Of a stretch of 64,000 bases of DNA, positions 1-8,497 are shown one piece after another. The position numbers and the translations under genes were made by a program. This DNA is from Nocardiopsis flavescens (GTDB lineage Bacteria; Actinomycetota; Actinomycetes; Streptosporangiales; Streptosporangiaceae): contig NZ_FQZK01000003.1 in NCBI RefSeq assembly GCF_900141985.1, positions 310,001 to 374,000 on the forward strand, given 5' to 3'. A model generated the notes under the pieces. That model saw nothing but the letters and a program-made list of their open reading frames with translations. It did no database searches and had not been told where the DNA came from. Numbering within the stretch: the first letter of the stretch is position 1; each line of letters begins with the position of its first letter.

Positions 1-1
1 C

Positions 2-79
2 GCGGTGCTGGCCGTGGTGCTGGGGGTCCTGGCCCACTTCCACCGCCGGATCGTCCGGGAGGGCGCGTCCCAGGCCTGA
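2..79 (+). CDS. C-terminal end of an integral membrane protein, probable ABC permease (partial)
   Basis: Only the last 25 codons lie in the window. They read AVLAVVLGVLAHFHRRIVRE and a short polar tail: the end of a transmembrane helix followed by a positively charged cytoplasmic end. The stop lies 38 bases before the start of an ABC ATPase on the same strand, so this is most likely the permease partner of that ATPase. The family cannot be decided from this fragment. The ATPase type suggests the large 'bacteriocin-associated' permease found beside such ATPases in actinobacteria, but that is inference from context. Confidence 0.6.
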   Translation, partial: AVLAVVLGVLAHFHRRIVREGASQA

Positions 80-117
80 CCGCCGACCGGTGCGACACGA
101 GGGAGAGGAACCACGCG

Positions 118-774
118 ATGACGGCGACGACCCACTGCGAGCTGCGCGGTGTGCGCAAGGAATACGGCGGCCGGGCCGTCCTGGACGGCTTCGACCTGGC
201 GGTCGGGGCCGGGGAGATGGTGGCGGTGACCGGGGCGAGCGGATCGGGCAAGTCCACGGTCCTGAACCTGCTGGGGCTGCTGGAGGCCCCGGACGGCGGC
301 GAGGTCCGCCTGCTGGGCGGGCGGGCGCCGCGACCGCGCAGCCGGGGTGCGCGGCGGTACCTGCGCGGGCACCTGGGATACCTGTTCCAGAACTTCGCGC
401 TGATCGAGGGCGCGACGGTCCGGGAGAACCTGGAGGTGGCGCTCGCCTACGCCCCGGGGCCGGGAACGGAGAGGGAGCGGACGGCGCGGGCGCTGGAGCA
501 CGTGGGGCTGGCGGGGACGGAGGAGCGCCGGGTGTTCTCGCTGTCGGGCGGGGAGCAGCAGCGGGTGGCCATCGCCCGGCTGATGCTCAAGCCCTGCGAG
601 ATCGTCCTCGCCGACGAGCCGACGGGGTCGCTGGACGCCGACAACCGCGACGTGGTGCTCGGACTGCTGCGCGGCTTGAACGGGGCGGGCCGGACCGTCG
701 TCGTGGCCACCCACGACCGGGCGGTCGTGGACGCCTGCTCCCGCGAGGTGGCCCTGGACCGCACGGGGATCTGA
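118..774 (+). CDS. ABC transporter ATP-binding protein, MacB/LolD-like, possible peptide (bacteriocin) export
   Basis: This 218-residue protein is a stand-alone ABC ATPase that would energise export or extrusion at the cytoplasmic membrane. The Walker A motif GASGSGKST is at residues 39-47. The Q-loop segment reads GYLFQNFALIEGATV, the signature is LSGGEQQR near residue 143, and the Walker B is IVLADEPTGSLD, followed by an H-loop histidine (ATHDR). The 'YLFQNFALI..ATV..NL' block is typical, as I recall, of ATPases paired with lactococcin-972-type export permeases, and it also fits the wider MacB/LolD group. The fragment just upstream is the likely permease. The ATPase assignment is certain; the cargo is inferred. 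Confidence 0.9.
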   Translation: MTATTHCELRGVRKEYGGRAVLDGFDLAVGAGEMVAVTGASGSGKSTVLNLLGLLEAPDGGEVRLLGGRAPRPRSRGARRYLRGHLGYLFQNFALIEGATVRENLEVALAYAPGPGTERERTARALEHVGLAGTEERRVFSLSGGEQQRVAIARLMLKPCEIVLADEPTGSLDADNRDVVLGLLRGLNGAGRTVVVATHDRAVVDACSREVALDRTGI

Positions 775-797
775 GCGGCCCCCGGCGGCGGCCCCGT

Positions 798-2114
798 TCA
801 GCGCAGACCGACCACACCGGTGCGGCCGTCGGCGCCGGTGTAGGAGAGCACCACCGCTCCGGGGACCGCGGCGGCGGCGTGGACCACCGCGTCGGCCAGG
901 CCCTCGGCCCGGATCTCCCGGGTGCCGTCCGGACCGGAGAAGACGGCCAGGGCGTCGTGCTCCCCCTCCCCGAACACGCACACGACCCCGCCGGACAGGC
1001 CCAGCGCCAGCGGCCGCTCGCCCAGGAGCGGCGAGGGCGCGCCCCGGGCGGGACAGGAAGCGGCTTCCAGCAGCACCTCGCCGCCGGTGTCGCGCACCGT
1101 GTAACGGCCGCCCATCAGGCCCCGCCAGGCCCCGTCCGAGCCGGGCGCCCCGGTCTCCCCGGCTCCGACGAACGCTCCGCCGCCCAGGTCCACGGCCTCC
1201 CCGGTGGCGGGGTCCACGGCCCACCGCACGCGGGCTCCGGCGACCCCGTCGACCACCAGGCCGCCGTGCACCGCCAGCAGCCGCTCCACGGAGGGGCCCA
1301 GGGGCGCGGCCGTGACCCGCCAGAGCTCCTCGCCGGTGGCCGCGTCCAGGCCCACCAGGTGCGAGCCGGGCGTGTGGCCGTCCCGGCCGGGGCCGGAGCA
1401 GTCGGCCGCGGCCACGGCGACGCCGCCGGTCACCACCACGTCGTCCACGGTGCCCAGGGCGCCGCATTCGGCCAGGTCCCGTACCGTCACCGCCCAGGCC
1501 GTCCGCTCGCCGCCCGCGTGCCGGGCGACCAGGGAGGACTCCTGGCGGAAGACCCACACATCGCCGTCGCACGCGCCCAGCGAGGCCAGGTGGTGCCCGG
1601 GGAAGGGCGAACGGCGCTCCATGTAGTTGCGGCCGTAGGTGTCCGAGACGGGGTACCGGTCCAGTTCCGCCCCGGTGCGGGAGTCGAGGACGACGAATTC
1701 GGTGTACCCGCCGTCCGGTTCGTTCGCCGGGTCGGTCCACCCCGCGTCGTGCGCGCGCTCCTCGACGACGATGTGGCGGCCGTCGTCGGCGACGTCCGCC
1801 AGGACGCCGAGCTCCCCGGCGTCGACCCGGTAGTGCCACAGCTCCTCTCCGGTCTCGCCGGACAGGACCGCGACGCCCTCGTCCTCCAGCACCGCCACCC
1901 CGCCCGGCACGGGGAACACGGGGGCGGGCGTCCCCGACCAGCCCTCCCGCGTCCAGGCCACCCCGGCCACCGCTTCGGGGCGGTCCGGGTCGGGCGGGTC
2001 CTGAGCCACGCTGTGCCCGGTGGTGGACGCGGGCTCCTCGGCGGAACAGGCGGCGGCGAGGGCCACCGCCGCCGCGGTCGCCGCGAGGCGGCGGCCGGCG
2101 AAGGGGGGATGCAC
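798..2114 (-). CDS. Secreted lipoprotein with PQQ-type beta-propeller repeats
   Basis: The protein is about 438 residues and probably folds as an extracytoplasmic eight-bladed propeller of the PQQ-repeat (YfgL/BamB-like) class. I start it at the GTG at 2114 because GGGAG lies nine bases upstream and the next residues form a lipoprotein signal: HPPFAGRR, a hydrophobic run, then LAAAC. The open frame extends further upstream, but those residues look untranslated. Blades are seen as repeated 'GLDAATGEELWR', 'LSGETGEELWHY' and 'DSRTGAELDRY' motifs. It probably binds a partner protein or acts in envelope assembly; no catalytic residues are recognisable. It lies downstream of tsaD on the same strand, separated by about 215 bases without a gene. 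Confidence 0.8.
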   Translation of the reverse strand: MHPPFAGRRLAATAAAVALAAACSAEEPASTTGHSVAQDPPDPDRPEAVAGVAWTREGWSGTPAPVFPVPGGVAVLEDEGVAVLSGETGEELWHYRVDAGELGVLADVADDGRHIVVEERAHDAGWTDPANEPDGGYTEFVVLDSRTGAELDRYPVSDTYGRNYMERRSPFPGHHLASLGACDGDVWVFRQESSLVARHAGGERTAWAVTVRDLAECGALGTVDDVVVTGGVAVAAADCSGPGRDGHTPGSHLVGLDAATGEELWRVTAAPLGPSVERLLAVHGGLVVDGVAGARVRWAVDPATGEAVDLGGGAFVGAGETGAPGSDGAWRGLMGGRYTVRDTGGEVLLEAASCPARGAPSPLLGERPLALGLSGGVVCVFGEGEHDALAVFSGPDGTREIRAEGLADAVVHAAAAVPGAVVLSYTGADGRTGVVGLR

Positions 2115-2330
2115 GGATTCACTCCCGGGGGGATCGGCTGCTCTCCCCTTCTGACGCCCCGCCCCCGCCGGGGGTTTCTCCGGCGGTGCGCCGGTGCGCT
2201 CCCGCACCGGGTCCGCCCCGCCCCACCGGCCCCGGGGAGCCCGGGACGGTGCGCGGGACCGGCCGCACGGATTCGGGGCCCGGACCGGGGTGGATTCCAG
2301 CGGTGCTCCGGGCCCCGGGGTGCGCGGGGG

Positions 2331-3371
2331 TCAGCGGGCCAGCGGGGACTCCACCGGGAGGGAGGTGTCCGTGGCCAGGTCCAGGGAGGACGGCGGCAGC
2401 CCCGCGGCCACCACCTCGGCGCCCAGGGCGGCGATCATCGCGCCGTTGTCGGTGCACAGGCGGGGCCGGGGCACCCGGAGGGTGATCCCCGCCTCGCGGC
2501 AGCGCTGCCCGGCCAGGGTGCGCAGCGCGGAGTTGGCCGCCACGCCGCCGCTGATCACCAGCGTGCTGACCCCGTACTCCACGCAGGCGTCGACGGCCTT
2601 GCGGGTGAGCACGTCCACCACCGCCTCCTGGAACGCGGCGGCGATGTCGGCGACCACCAGCGGCTCGCCCCTGCGGTCGGCGTCCTCGACGTGGCGGGCG
2701 ACGGCGGTCTTGAGCCCCGAGAAGGAGAAGTCGTACGTGCCGTCCCCCCACTTGCCGCGCGGGAAGCGGATCGTCTTGGGGTCGCCCTGCTGCGCCGCCC
2801 GGTCGATGGGCGGGCCGCCCGGGTAGGGCAGCTCCAGCAGCCGGGCGACCTTGTCGTAGGCCTCGCCCGCGGCGTCGTCCACGGTGTCGCCCAGCGACAC
2901 CACGTCGGTGGCCAGGTCGTTGACCAGCAGCAGCGACGTGTGCCCGCCGGACACCAGGAGCGCGATCGCGGGCTTGGGCAGCGGCCCGTGCTCCAGCTGG
3001 TCGACGGCCACGTGTCCGACCAGGTGGTTGACCCCGTACAGCGGCTTGTCCAGCGCCATCGCGTACGCCTTGGCCGCGGACACCCCCACCAGCAGCGCCC
3101 CGGCCAGGCCGGGCCCCGCGGTGACGGCGACGGCGTCGATGTCGGCGAGCCCGACCCCTGCGGAGTCCAGCGCGCGCCGGACGGTGGGGGTCATCGCCTC
3201 CAGGTGGGCGCGGCTGGCCACCTCGGGCACCACGCCGCCGAAGCGGACGTGCTGGTCCACGCTGGAGGCCACCGACTCGCCGAGCAGCTCGCAGCCGCGC
3301 ACGATACCGACACCGGTCTCGTCGCAGGACGTCTCGATGCCCAGGACGAGCGGGAGGTCGTGGTCACTCAT
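2331..3371 (-). CDS. tsaD: tRNA N6-adenosine threonylcarbamoyltransferase TsaD
   Basis: TsaD transfers the threonylcarbamoyl group to A37 of ANN-decoding tRNAs (t6A) in a complex with TsaB and TsaE. The 346-residue length is normal for the Kae1/Gcp family. The start [24 protein letters not shown] carries the family N-terminal IETSCDET block. Further on are [11 protein letters not shown], the nucleotide-binding [15 protein letters not shown], the metal-binding GVNHLVGH and the late FSGLKTAV and [11 protein letters not shown] motifs. It is the last gene of the tsaE-tsaB-rimI-tsaD operon and its start overlaps the end of rimI by eight bases, which suggests coupled translation. Confidence 0.97.
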   Translation of the reverse strand: MSDHDLPLVLGIETSCDETGVGIVRGCELLGESVASSVDQHVRFGGVVPEVASRAHLEAMTPTVRRALDSAGVGLADIDAVAVTAGPGLAGALLVGVSAAKAYAMALDKPLYGVNHLVGHVAVDQLEHGPLPKPAIALLVSGGHTSLLLVNDLATDVVSLGDTVDDAAGEAYDKVARLLELPYPGGPPIDRAAQQGDPKTIRFPRGKWGDGTYDFSFSGLKTAVARHVEDADRRGEPLVVADIAAAFQEAVVDVLTRKAVDACVEYGVSTLVISGGVAANSALRTLAGQRCREAGITLRVPRPRLCTDNGAMIAALGAEVVAAGLPPSSLDLATDTSLPVESPLAR

Positions 3372-3882
3372 GGGTACCCTCCTCGGCGATGCGCCGCATG
3401 ACCAGGGCGTCGGCCCCGTTGTAGTAGCCGCGCCGGATGCCGATGGGCGTGAATCCGAAGCGGCCGTAGAGCTTCTGGGCGCGCGGGTTGTCCGAGCGCA
3501 CCTCCAGGAACATGTGGCCGACCCCGCGCTCGGCGGCCCGGACGAGGAGCTCGGTGAGCAGGGCTCCCCCGATCCCGGTCCCCCAGGCGGACTCGGCGAC
3601 GGCCATGGTCTGCACGTCCCCCTCGGGCGGGACGAAGCGCAGCCCGGCGTACCCCACCAGGGCGCCCCGGGCCAGGGCCACCACGTAGTGGCGGGTGGCG
3701 GTCTCGGCCAGCTCGTCGCGGAGCATCCCCTCGCTCCAGGCGTCGGCCGGGAACAGGGCGCGCTCCAGCGCCATCACCGCGTCGACGTCGGCGGCGGCCA
3801 TGGGGCGCAGGAGCACGCCCTCGGGCGGGGCGACGCGGACCGCGTCCAGCGCGGTGTCGGTCACCGGTCTCACTTCACCCAC
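3364..3882 (-). CDS. rimI: Ribosomal protein S18 alanine N-acetyltransferase RimI (GNAT)
   Basis: A 172-residue GNAT acetyltransferase. The acetyl-CoA loop is seen as [19 protein letters not shown], followed by [30 protein letters not shown], the typical RimI C-terminal half with the conserved N-A-L-Y-GF pattern. By family, it acetylates the N-terminal alanine of ribosomal protein S18, though actinobacterial RimI proteins may act on other N-termini. It lies between tsaB and tsaD and overlaps both (13 and 8 bases), an arrangement very common in actinobacteria. The first 25 residues are poorly conserved in type, so an internal start (for example the GTG about six codons in) is possible. Confidence 0.93.
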   Translation of the reverse strand: MGEVRPVTDTALDAVRVAPPEGVLLRPMAAADVDAVMALERALFPADAWSEGMLRDELAETATRHYVVALARGALVGYAGLRFVPPEGDVQTMAVAESAWGTGIGGALLTELLVRAAERGVGHMFLEVRSDNPRAQKLYGRFGFTPIGIRRGYYNGADALVMRRIAEEGTHE

Positions 3883-4547
3883 TGGCGGACCTTCTTCGGG
3901 GCTCCGGGCACCACGGCGTCGGGGCGGCGGAGGTAGAGCGGCTCGGGCGAGGGCAGGGGCTCCCCGCGGTGCAGCCGGTACAGGGCCAGCTCGGCCAGGG
4001 CGGCGGCGTCGGGGTGCAGCGGGCCGGGCGCCCCGGCCGCCTCGCCGAACACGTCGGCGTACATCCGGGCGCCGTCGCCCACCAGCGGCAGCCCGCCGGT
4101 GTCGAGTTCGGCCGGGCGGGCCACGGCGATCTCGCCGACCCGGGTGAGGCGGTCGTCGTAGCGGGCCCAGAACACCTCCTTGCGGCGGGCGTCGGTCATG
4201 GCGGTGAACGGCCCGGTGCGCCCGGTGGCGAAGGCGAGCGCGTCCAGGGTGGCCACGCCGTGGCAGGGGACGCCGAGCGCGTCGGCCAGGGCGTGGGCCG
4301 TGGCCAGCCCCACGCGCAGGCCGGTGTAGGGGCCGGGGCCGATGCCCACGGCGACGGCGTCGAGGTCGGCCAGGGCGACCCCGGCCTCCGCGGTGAGCCG
4401 GCGGATGGTCGGGGAGAGCAGTTCGCCGTGGCGGCGGGCGTCCACCGAGGACGCGCTCGCGCGCAGGGTGAAGGCGCCGTCCCCGCCGGACTCGCCGATG
4501 GCGGCGGTGACGGCGGGCGTGGCGGTGTCGAAGGCCAGGAGCAGCAC
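3870..4547 (-). CDS. tsaB: tRNA threonylcarbamoyladenosine biosynthesis protein TsaB
   Basis: This 225-residue ASKHA-fold protein is the non-catalytic partner of TsaD in t6A synthesis. It starts with MLLLAFDTATPAVTAAIGE, which corresponds to the TsaD N-terminus, and has the diagnostic VGIGPGPYTGLRVGLATAHALA block near residues 65-90. It is shorter than TsaD and lacks the metal-binding histidines, as expected for TsaB. The start codon is a GTG four bases after the stop of tsaE, and the end overlaps rimI, so the genes form one transcription unit. Confidence 0.95.
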   Translation of the reverse strand: MLLLAFDTATPAVTAAIGESGGDGAFTLRASASSVDARRHGELLSPTIRRLTAEAGVALADLDAVAVGIGPGPYTGLRVGLATAHALADALGVPCHGVATLDALAFATGRTGPFTAMTDARRKEVFWARYDDRLTRVGEIAVARPAELDTGGLPLVGDGARMYADVFGEAAGAPGPLHPDAAALAELALYRLHRGEPLPSPEPLYLRRPDAVVPGAPKKVRQWVK

Positions 4548-4551
4548 GGGT

Positions 4552-5073
4552 CTAGTCTTCCGTGTTCTCGTCGTCGGCGGGGTCGACGGCGACGGGCAGG
4601 TCGGTGTCCGCCCAGCGCCCGCCGACCGGGGTGAGGTGGACGGTGCGGGTGTCGTCGGGGTGGCGCTCGATCCGGATCTCCAGCCGGTCGTCGGAGAGCC
4701 CCTCGGCGACGCCCTCCCCCCACTCCACGACGGTGACCGACTCGGGGAGGGTCATGTCGAGGTCGATGTCGTCGACCTCGTCGGGCCCGCCGAGCCGGTA
4801 GGCGTCCACGTGGACCAGCGCGGGGCCGCCCACCAGGGAGGGGTGGATGCGGGAGATCACGAAGGTCGGGGAGGTGACCGAGCCGCGGACGCCCAGTCCC
4901 TGCCCCAGCCCCTGGGTGAGGGTGGTCTTGCCCGCGCCGAGCGGGCCGGAGAGGATCAGCAGGTCGCCGGGGCGGCTGAGGCCGGCCAGGGTGCGTCCGA
5001 GGGCGCGCATGGCGCCGTCGGTCGCGGCGGTGACCGCGGTGGACGCGTTCGCTGTGGTCGTCACGTCTGTCAT
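4552..5073 (-). CDS. tsaE: tRNA threonylcarbamoyladenosine biosynthesis ATPase TsaE
   Basis: A 173-residue P-loop ATPase of the t6A synthesis complex. The Walker A is seen as LSGPLGAGKTTLTQGLGQGL near residues 42-60, followed by the family block SPTFVISRIHP and VHVDAYRLGGPDE, then VVEWGEGVAEGLSDDRLEIRIE. These are all TsaE hallmarks. It is the first gene of the tsaE-tsaB-rimI-tsaD operon. The space up to alr (about 190 bases) is the likely promoter region. The acidic C-terminal tail (about 12 residues ending in DDENTED) is not part of the core fold. Confidence 0.95.
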   Translation of the reverse strand: MTDVTTTANASTAVTAATDGAMRALGRTLAGLSRPGDLLILSGPLGAGKTTLTQGLGQGLGVRGSVTSPTFVISRIHPSLVGGPALVHVDAYRLGGPDEVDDIDLDMTLPESVTVVEWGEGVAEGLSDDRLEIRIERHPDDTRTVHLTPVGGRWADTDLPVAVDPADDENTED

Positions 5074-5263
5074 CGGACTCGCAAGGCTGTGTGTCGGTAC
5101 GGTTCGGGCGGTGGCCGACCGGGTCAGGGCACGACCGTCGGGTGGTGTGTCCCCCTCACCCCAGGTTAGGCGGGGTGGCGTGAGCGCGTGACCGGTTGTG
5201 GACGATCGGCCGGTCGTTCGCGCCGCGGCCCCGGGACCGGCCCGGGCACGGCCGCGCCGCGGG

Positions 5264-6388
5264 TCAGCCGCCGGCGTACTCGCGCGGGACGCGCGCGCCC
5301 ACCCGGGTGACGATCTCGTACGGGATGGTGTCCAGGACGCGGGCCCAGTCCTGGGCGCTCGGCGCGCCCGGGTGCGCGGCGGGGTCGCCGAACAGGACCG
5401 CGTACTCCCCGGCGGCCACCTCGTCGTCGCCCACGTCGACGACGAACTGGTCCATGCACACGGTTCCGGCGATGACGCGCTCGCGCCCGCCCAGCAGGAC
5501 CGGCCCCCGGTTGGTGGCGGCCCGGGGCACGCCGTCGGCGTAGCCGAGCGGCACCAGGGCCAGGGTGGTCGCGCGGTCGGTCACGTAGCGGTGGCCGTAG
5601 GAGACCCCGCTGCCGGCCGGCACCCGCTTGGTGAGGGCGACGCGGGCGCGCAGGGTCATCGCGGGCCGCAATCCGGGCACGTCGTAATCCGGGATCGGGG
5701 AAAGCCCGTAACTCGCGATACCACCGCGCACCAGGTCGAAGCGCGCCTCGGGCAGGGTGAGCAGGGCGGCCGAGTTGGCGATGTGGCGCACCTCGGGGGT
5801 GAGGCCGGCCTTGTCGGCGGCCTCCAGGGCGTCGTGGAACACGGAGAGCTGGGAGGCGATCGAGGGGTGCCCGGGCTCGTCCGCGCAGGCGAAGTGCGAC
5901 CAGATCCCGCTCACCTCGACGTGCCCGGCGTCCTGGGCGCGGGCGGCCGCCTCCACCAGGGGGTCCCACTCGGCACGGCCGGTGCCGCCCCGGTTGAGGC
6001 CGGTGTCGATCTTGAGCTGGATCCGGGCGGTGCGGCCCAGGCCGCGGGCCGCCGCCACGACGGCCTCCAGCACGGCGGCGTCGCCGACGCCCAGGTCGAC
6101 GCCCTTCTCCACGGCCTCGCCCACGGGCTCGCCGGGCGGGATGATCCAGGCCAGGACGGGCGCGGTGATCCCGGCCGCGCGCAGGCCGAGCGCCTCGCCG
6201 ATGAACGCGGTGCCCAGCCAGGAGGCGCCGCCCGCCAGCAGCGCGCGGGCGGCGGGGACCATGCCGTGCCCGTAGCCGTCCGCCTTGACCACGCCCATGA
6301 ACGCCGCCCCGCCGGCGCGCTCGCGGAGCAGCCGTGCGTTGTGGGCGATCGCGTCGAGGTCGACGCGGGCGTGCGCGAAGTGAGCCAT
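5264..6388 (-). CDS. alr: Alanine racemase
   Basis: Alr interconverts L- and D-alanine for peptidoglycan using PLP. The 374-residue protein has the PLP lysine in the N-terminal block AAFMGVVKADGYGHG (lysine near residue 34), the mid-protein KIDTGLNRGG strand, and the second catalytic tyrosine in GSGVSYGHRYVTDR. The C-terminal beta domain contains CMDQFVVDVGD. It lies upstream of the tsaE operon on the same strand, as in many actinobacteria. It is divergent from the small membrane protein gene at 6516; the 127-base divergent spacer must hold both promoters. Confidence 0.96.
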   Translation of the reverse strand: MAHFAHARVDLDAIAHNARLLRERAGGAAFMGVVKADGYGHGMVPAARALLAGGASWLGTAFIGEALGLRAAGITAPVLAWIIPPGEPVGEAVEKGVDLGVGDAAVLEAVVAAARGLGRTARIQLKIDTGLNRGGTGRAEWDPLVEAAARAQDAGHVEVSGIWSHFACADEPGHPSIASQLSVFHDALEAADKAGLTPEVRHIANSAALLTLPEARFDLVRGGIASYGLSPIPDYDVPGLRPAMTLRARVALTKRVPAGSGVSYGHRYVTDRATTLALVPLGYADGVPRAATNRGPVLLGGRERVIAGTVCMDQFVVDVGDDEVAAGEYAVLFGDPAAHPGAPSAQDWARVLDTIPYEIVTRVGARVPREYAGG

Positions 6389-6515
6389 GGTCCCAGTCTT
6401 CCACGTGTGGATTACCTGCGCGGAGCTTGGGTATGTGGCCTACGACCGAGTTCGGACGTATCCGGATGAATACGGAGTGCGACGATACTCGACGCCGTAT
6501 ATGGGGGTATTCGGC

Positions 6516-7055
6516 ATGAGCGATTTCGCAGCTGAACGACCCGTCAACGCGGTTCGCCTGTGGTCCGGCGGCCTGGCGACGGCGGTGGTGGCCGCACTGG
6601 TGGTCCTGGTGGGCACCCTGTTCTTCAGGGGTGCGCTCGGGGTCCCGGTGCTGGCCCCGGAGGAGGCCGGCTACCTCGGCGATGCCGGAACGGCGGCGTA
6701 CGCCTTCATGGCGGGCGTCGCGGCCCTGGCGGCCACGGCGCTGATGCACCTGCTGCTCGTGGCCGCGCCGAGGGCCCGCGCCTTCTTCGTGTGGATCATC
6801 GGGCTGATCACCGCCATCGCGGTGGTCACCCCCTTCACCCAGGGCGTGGAGGGCGCGAGCCCGGCCGCGACCGCCGCGATCAACCTGGTCGCGGGCGTGG
6901 CCATCGCCGTCCTGGTGAACAGTGTGGCGCGGACCGCCGTGGTCCGCCGCGGCGGTGAGCGCCGCACCACCGGGGAGAAGCCCGCCCTCCACCAGGAGGG
7001 CATCCTGCCCGACGTCGGCCAGGCCGAGTTCCGCGGGGAGCCGCGCGGCCTGTGA
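6516..7055 (+). CDS. Four-helix integral membrane protein (DUF6069-like)
   Basis: The protein has 179 residues from the ATG at 6516, which follows a purine-rich GGGGGT at about seven bases. The frame is open to 6387, but that extension has no ribosome binding site and reads unlike protein. Four hydrophobic helices are visible: near residues 17-35, 52-75, 85-105 and 115-133. The C-terminal 40 residues are polar and probably cytoplasmic. The size and topology resemble the actinobacterial DUF6069 family, for which I know no function. It is divergent from alr and convergent with the ROK gene, with a strong hairpin in between. Confidence 0.75.
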   Translation: MSDFAAERPVNAVRLWSGGLATAVVAALVVLVGTLFFRGALGVPVLAPEEAGYLGDAGTAAYAFMAGVAALAATALMHLLLVAAPRARAFFVWIIGLITAIAVVTPFTQGVEGASPAATAAINLVAGVAIAVLVNSVARTAVVRRGGERRTTGEKPALHQEGILPDVGQAEFRGEPRGL

Positions 7056-7075
7056 TCCCCTGAACCCGGGTCACC

Positions 7076-7103
7076 GGGGGCGGAGCCGCAGGGCTCCGCC
7101 CCC
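7076..7103. terminator. Bidirectional hairpin terminator between convergent genes
   Basis: A perfect 12-base-pair stem (GGGGGCGGAGCC against GGCTCCGCCCCC) with a four-base loop lies between the membrane protein gene ending at 7055 and the ROK gene ending at 7163. It lacks a T-run, as is common in GC-rich actinobacteria, so the terminator role is inferred from position. Confidence 0.6.
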
Positions 7104-7162
7104 TCCCCCGTGCCCCGCCCTCCCGCTGGCGCGGCCCGCCGGGCGGCGGTCCCGCACCGGCC

Positions 7163-8389
7163 TCAGCCGGCCCCCGCGGCGATGAGCCGGTCGGCCTGGT
7201 CCGGGCTCAGGCAGTGCTCGACGACCATGACCGCGGCGCCCACGACGCCCGCGCTCTCGGCCGCCGCCGACGACACGATGTTGAGGTGCTCCGTGGCCAG
7301 CGGCAGCGACCGCTGGTAGATGACCTCGCGCACCCCGGCCAGCAGGTGGTCTCCCGCCAGGGCCAGCGCGCCGCCGATGACGATGACCGACGGGTTGAAC
7401 ATGTTGACGGACGCCGCCAGCACCTCGCCGATGTCGCGGCCGGCCTGGCGCAGGGCGCGCAGCGCCGGGACCGACCCGTGGCGGGCCAGCTCCACCACGT
7501 CGCGGGCGCCGTGCGCGGGCACGCCTTCGGCGGTCAGGGCCTCGGCCAGGGCGGCGCCGCTGGCGACGGCCTCCAGGCATCCGGTGTTGCCGCAGCGGCA
7601 GGGCTTCTCCTCCCCGCTGGGAACGTGGATGTGCCCCATGTCCCCGGCCGCGCCCTGGGCGCCCCGGTACACGCGGCCCTCGCTGACGATGCCGCAGCCG
7701 ATGCCGGTGGCGACCTTGACGAACATGAGGTGGCTGGCGGTGGGCCAGGCCGTGCGGTGCTCGCCGATCGCCATGATGTTCACGTCGTTGTCGACCAGCA
7801 CGGGCACGGCCAGCCGCTCGCCCGCGTAGCCGGGCACGTCGAAGCCGTCCCAGCCGGGCATGATCGGCGGGTTGACGGCGCGGCCGGTGGAGTGCTGGAC
7901 GGGGCCGGGCAGGCCGATGCCCAGGCCCAGCAGCTCGGAGACGTCGCGGCCGGCGTGGGCGAGCAGGGCGCGTCCGCGCTCCACCACCCAGTCGAGGACG
8001 TGCTCGGGCCCCAGGGCGATGTCGAGGTCCGCGCGCTCCTCGGCGAGGACCTCGGCGGCCATGTCGGTGAGGGCGAGCCGGGCGTGGGTGGCGCCCAGGT
8101 CGGCGGCGAGCGCCACCCGGGCCCGGGGGCGGAACGAGAACGTGGTGGGCGGGCGCCCGCCGGTGGAGACGGCCTCGCCCGCGGGGCCGATGAGGCCGCT
8201 GGCGAGGAGGGCGTCCACCCGCTGGGTGACGGTGGAGCGGGCCAGACCGGTGGCCCCGGCGAGTTCGGACCGGGTGCGGGGGCGGCCGTCGCGCAGGAGC
8301 CGGAGCAGGGTGCTGGCACCGGGCGCGGTGGTGGTGGGAGCGGCCCGGAGTCCCTGGGCCGCGGGGCCGGTCAGCGCATCTTCCGTCAT
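7163..8389 (-). CDS. ROK-family transcriptional repressor (sugar-responsive)
   Basis: This 408-residue protein has an N-terminal winged helix-turn-helix (RLLRDGRPRTRSELAGATGLARSTVTQRVDALLASGLI, about residues 26-60) fused to a ROK kinase-like sugar-binding domain. The ROK domain shows ALAADLGATHARLAL, GIGLPGPV and the zinc-binding cluster CRCGNTGCLEAVASG. Such proteins bind a sugar and release DNA. I chose the ATG at 8389; a TTG four codons upstream is also open. It is divergent from the sugar operon beginning at 8498, and the 108-base spacer holds the likely operator. The ligand is probably the sugar taken up by the adjacent ABC system. Confidence 0.88.
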   Translation of the reverse strand: MTEDALTGPAAQGLRAAPTTTAPGASTLLRLLRDGRPRTRSELAGATGLARSTVTQRVDALLASGLIGPAGEAVSTGGRPPTTFSFRPRARVALAADLGATHARLALTDMAAEVLAEERADLDIALGPEHVLDWVVERGRALLAHAGRDVSELLGLGIGLPGPVQHSTGRAVNPPIMPGWDGFDVPGYAGERLAVPVLVDNDVNIMAIGEHRTAWPTASHLMFVKVATGIGCGIVSEGRVYRGAQGAAGDMGHIHVPSGEEKPCRCGNTGCLEAVASGAALAEALTAEGVPAHGARDVVELARHGSVPALRALRQAGRDIGEVLAASVNMFNPSVIVIGGALALAGDHLLAGVREVIYQRSLPLATEHLNIVSSAAAESAGVVGAAVMVVEHCLSPDQADRLIAAGAG

Positions 8390-8410
8390 GGGACAAGTCA
8401 AGCACAGGAT

Positions 8411-8497
8411 CTATTGATCGTCTCGAAAGAGCCTATTGCGGTCACGTTTCTCAACTTCTGCTTGACCGTCGACATAAGTCCGGCGTACGGTGCCACC
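8411..8497 (+). promoter_or_regulatory. Divergent promoter/operator region of ROK gene and sugar operon; leaderless sugar-operon start
   Basis: On the + strand TTGACC (8462-8467) and TACGGT (8486-8491) are separated by 18 bases and fit a housekeeping promoter. The ATG of the first operon gene is seven bases after the -10 element, so the mRNA is probably leaderless; no Shine-Dalgarno sequence is present. The less GC-rich stretch upstream contains CTATTG twice (8411-8416 and 8433-8438), 22 bases apart, a candidate pair of half-sites for the ROK repressor. The promoter is seen in sequence; the operator role is inferred. Confidence 0.55.

Noticed and set aside
90..3401. A 1100-codon open frame on the + strand covering the ABC ATPase, lipoprotein and tsaD regions
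   Set aside because: It is a GC-driven shadow frame. Its translation is Arg/Gly/Pro-rich with no family likeness, while real genes with motifs lie in other frames.
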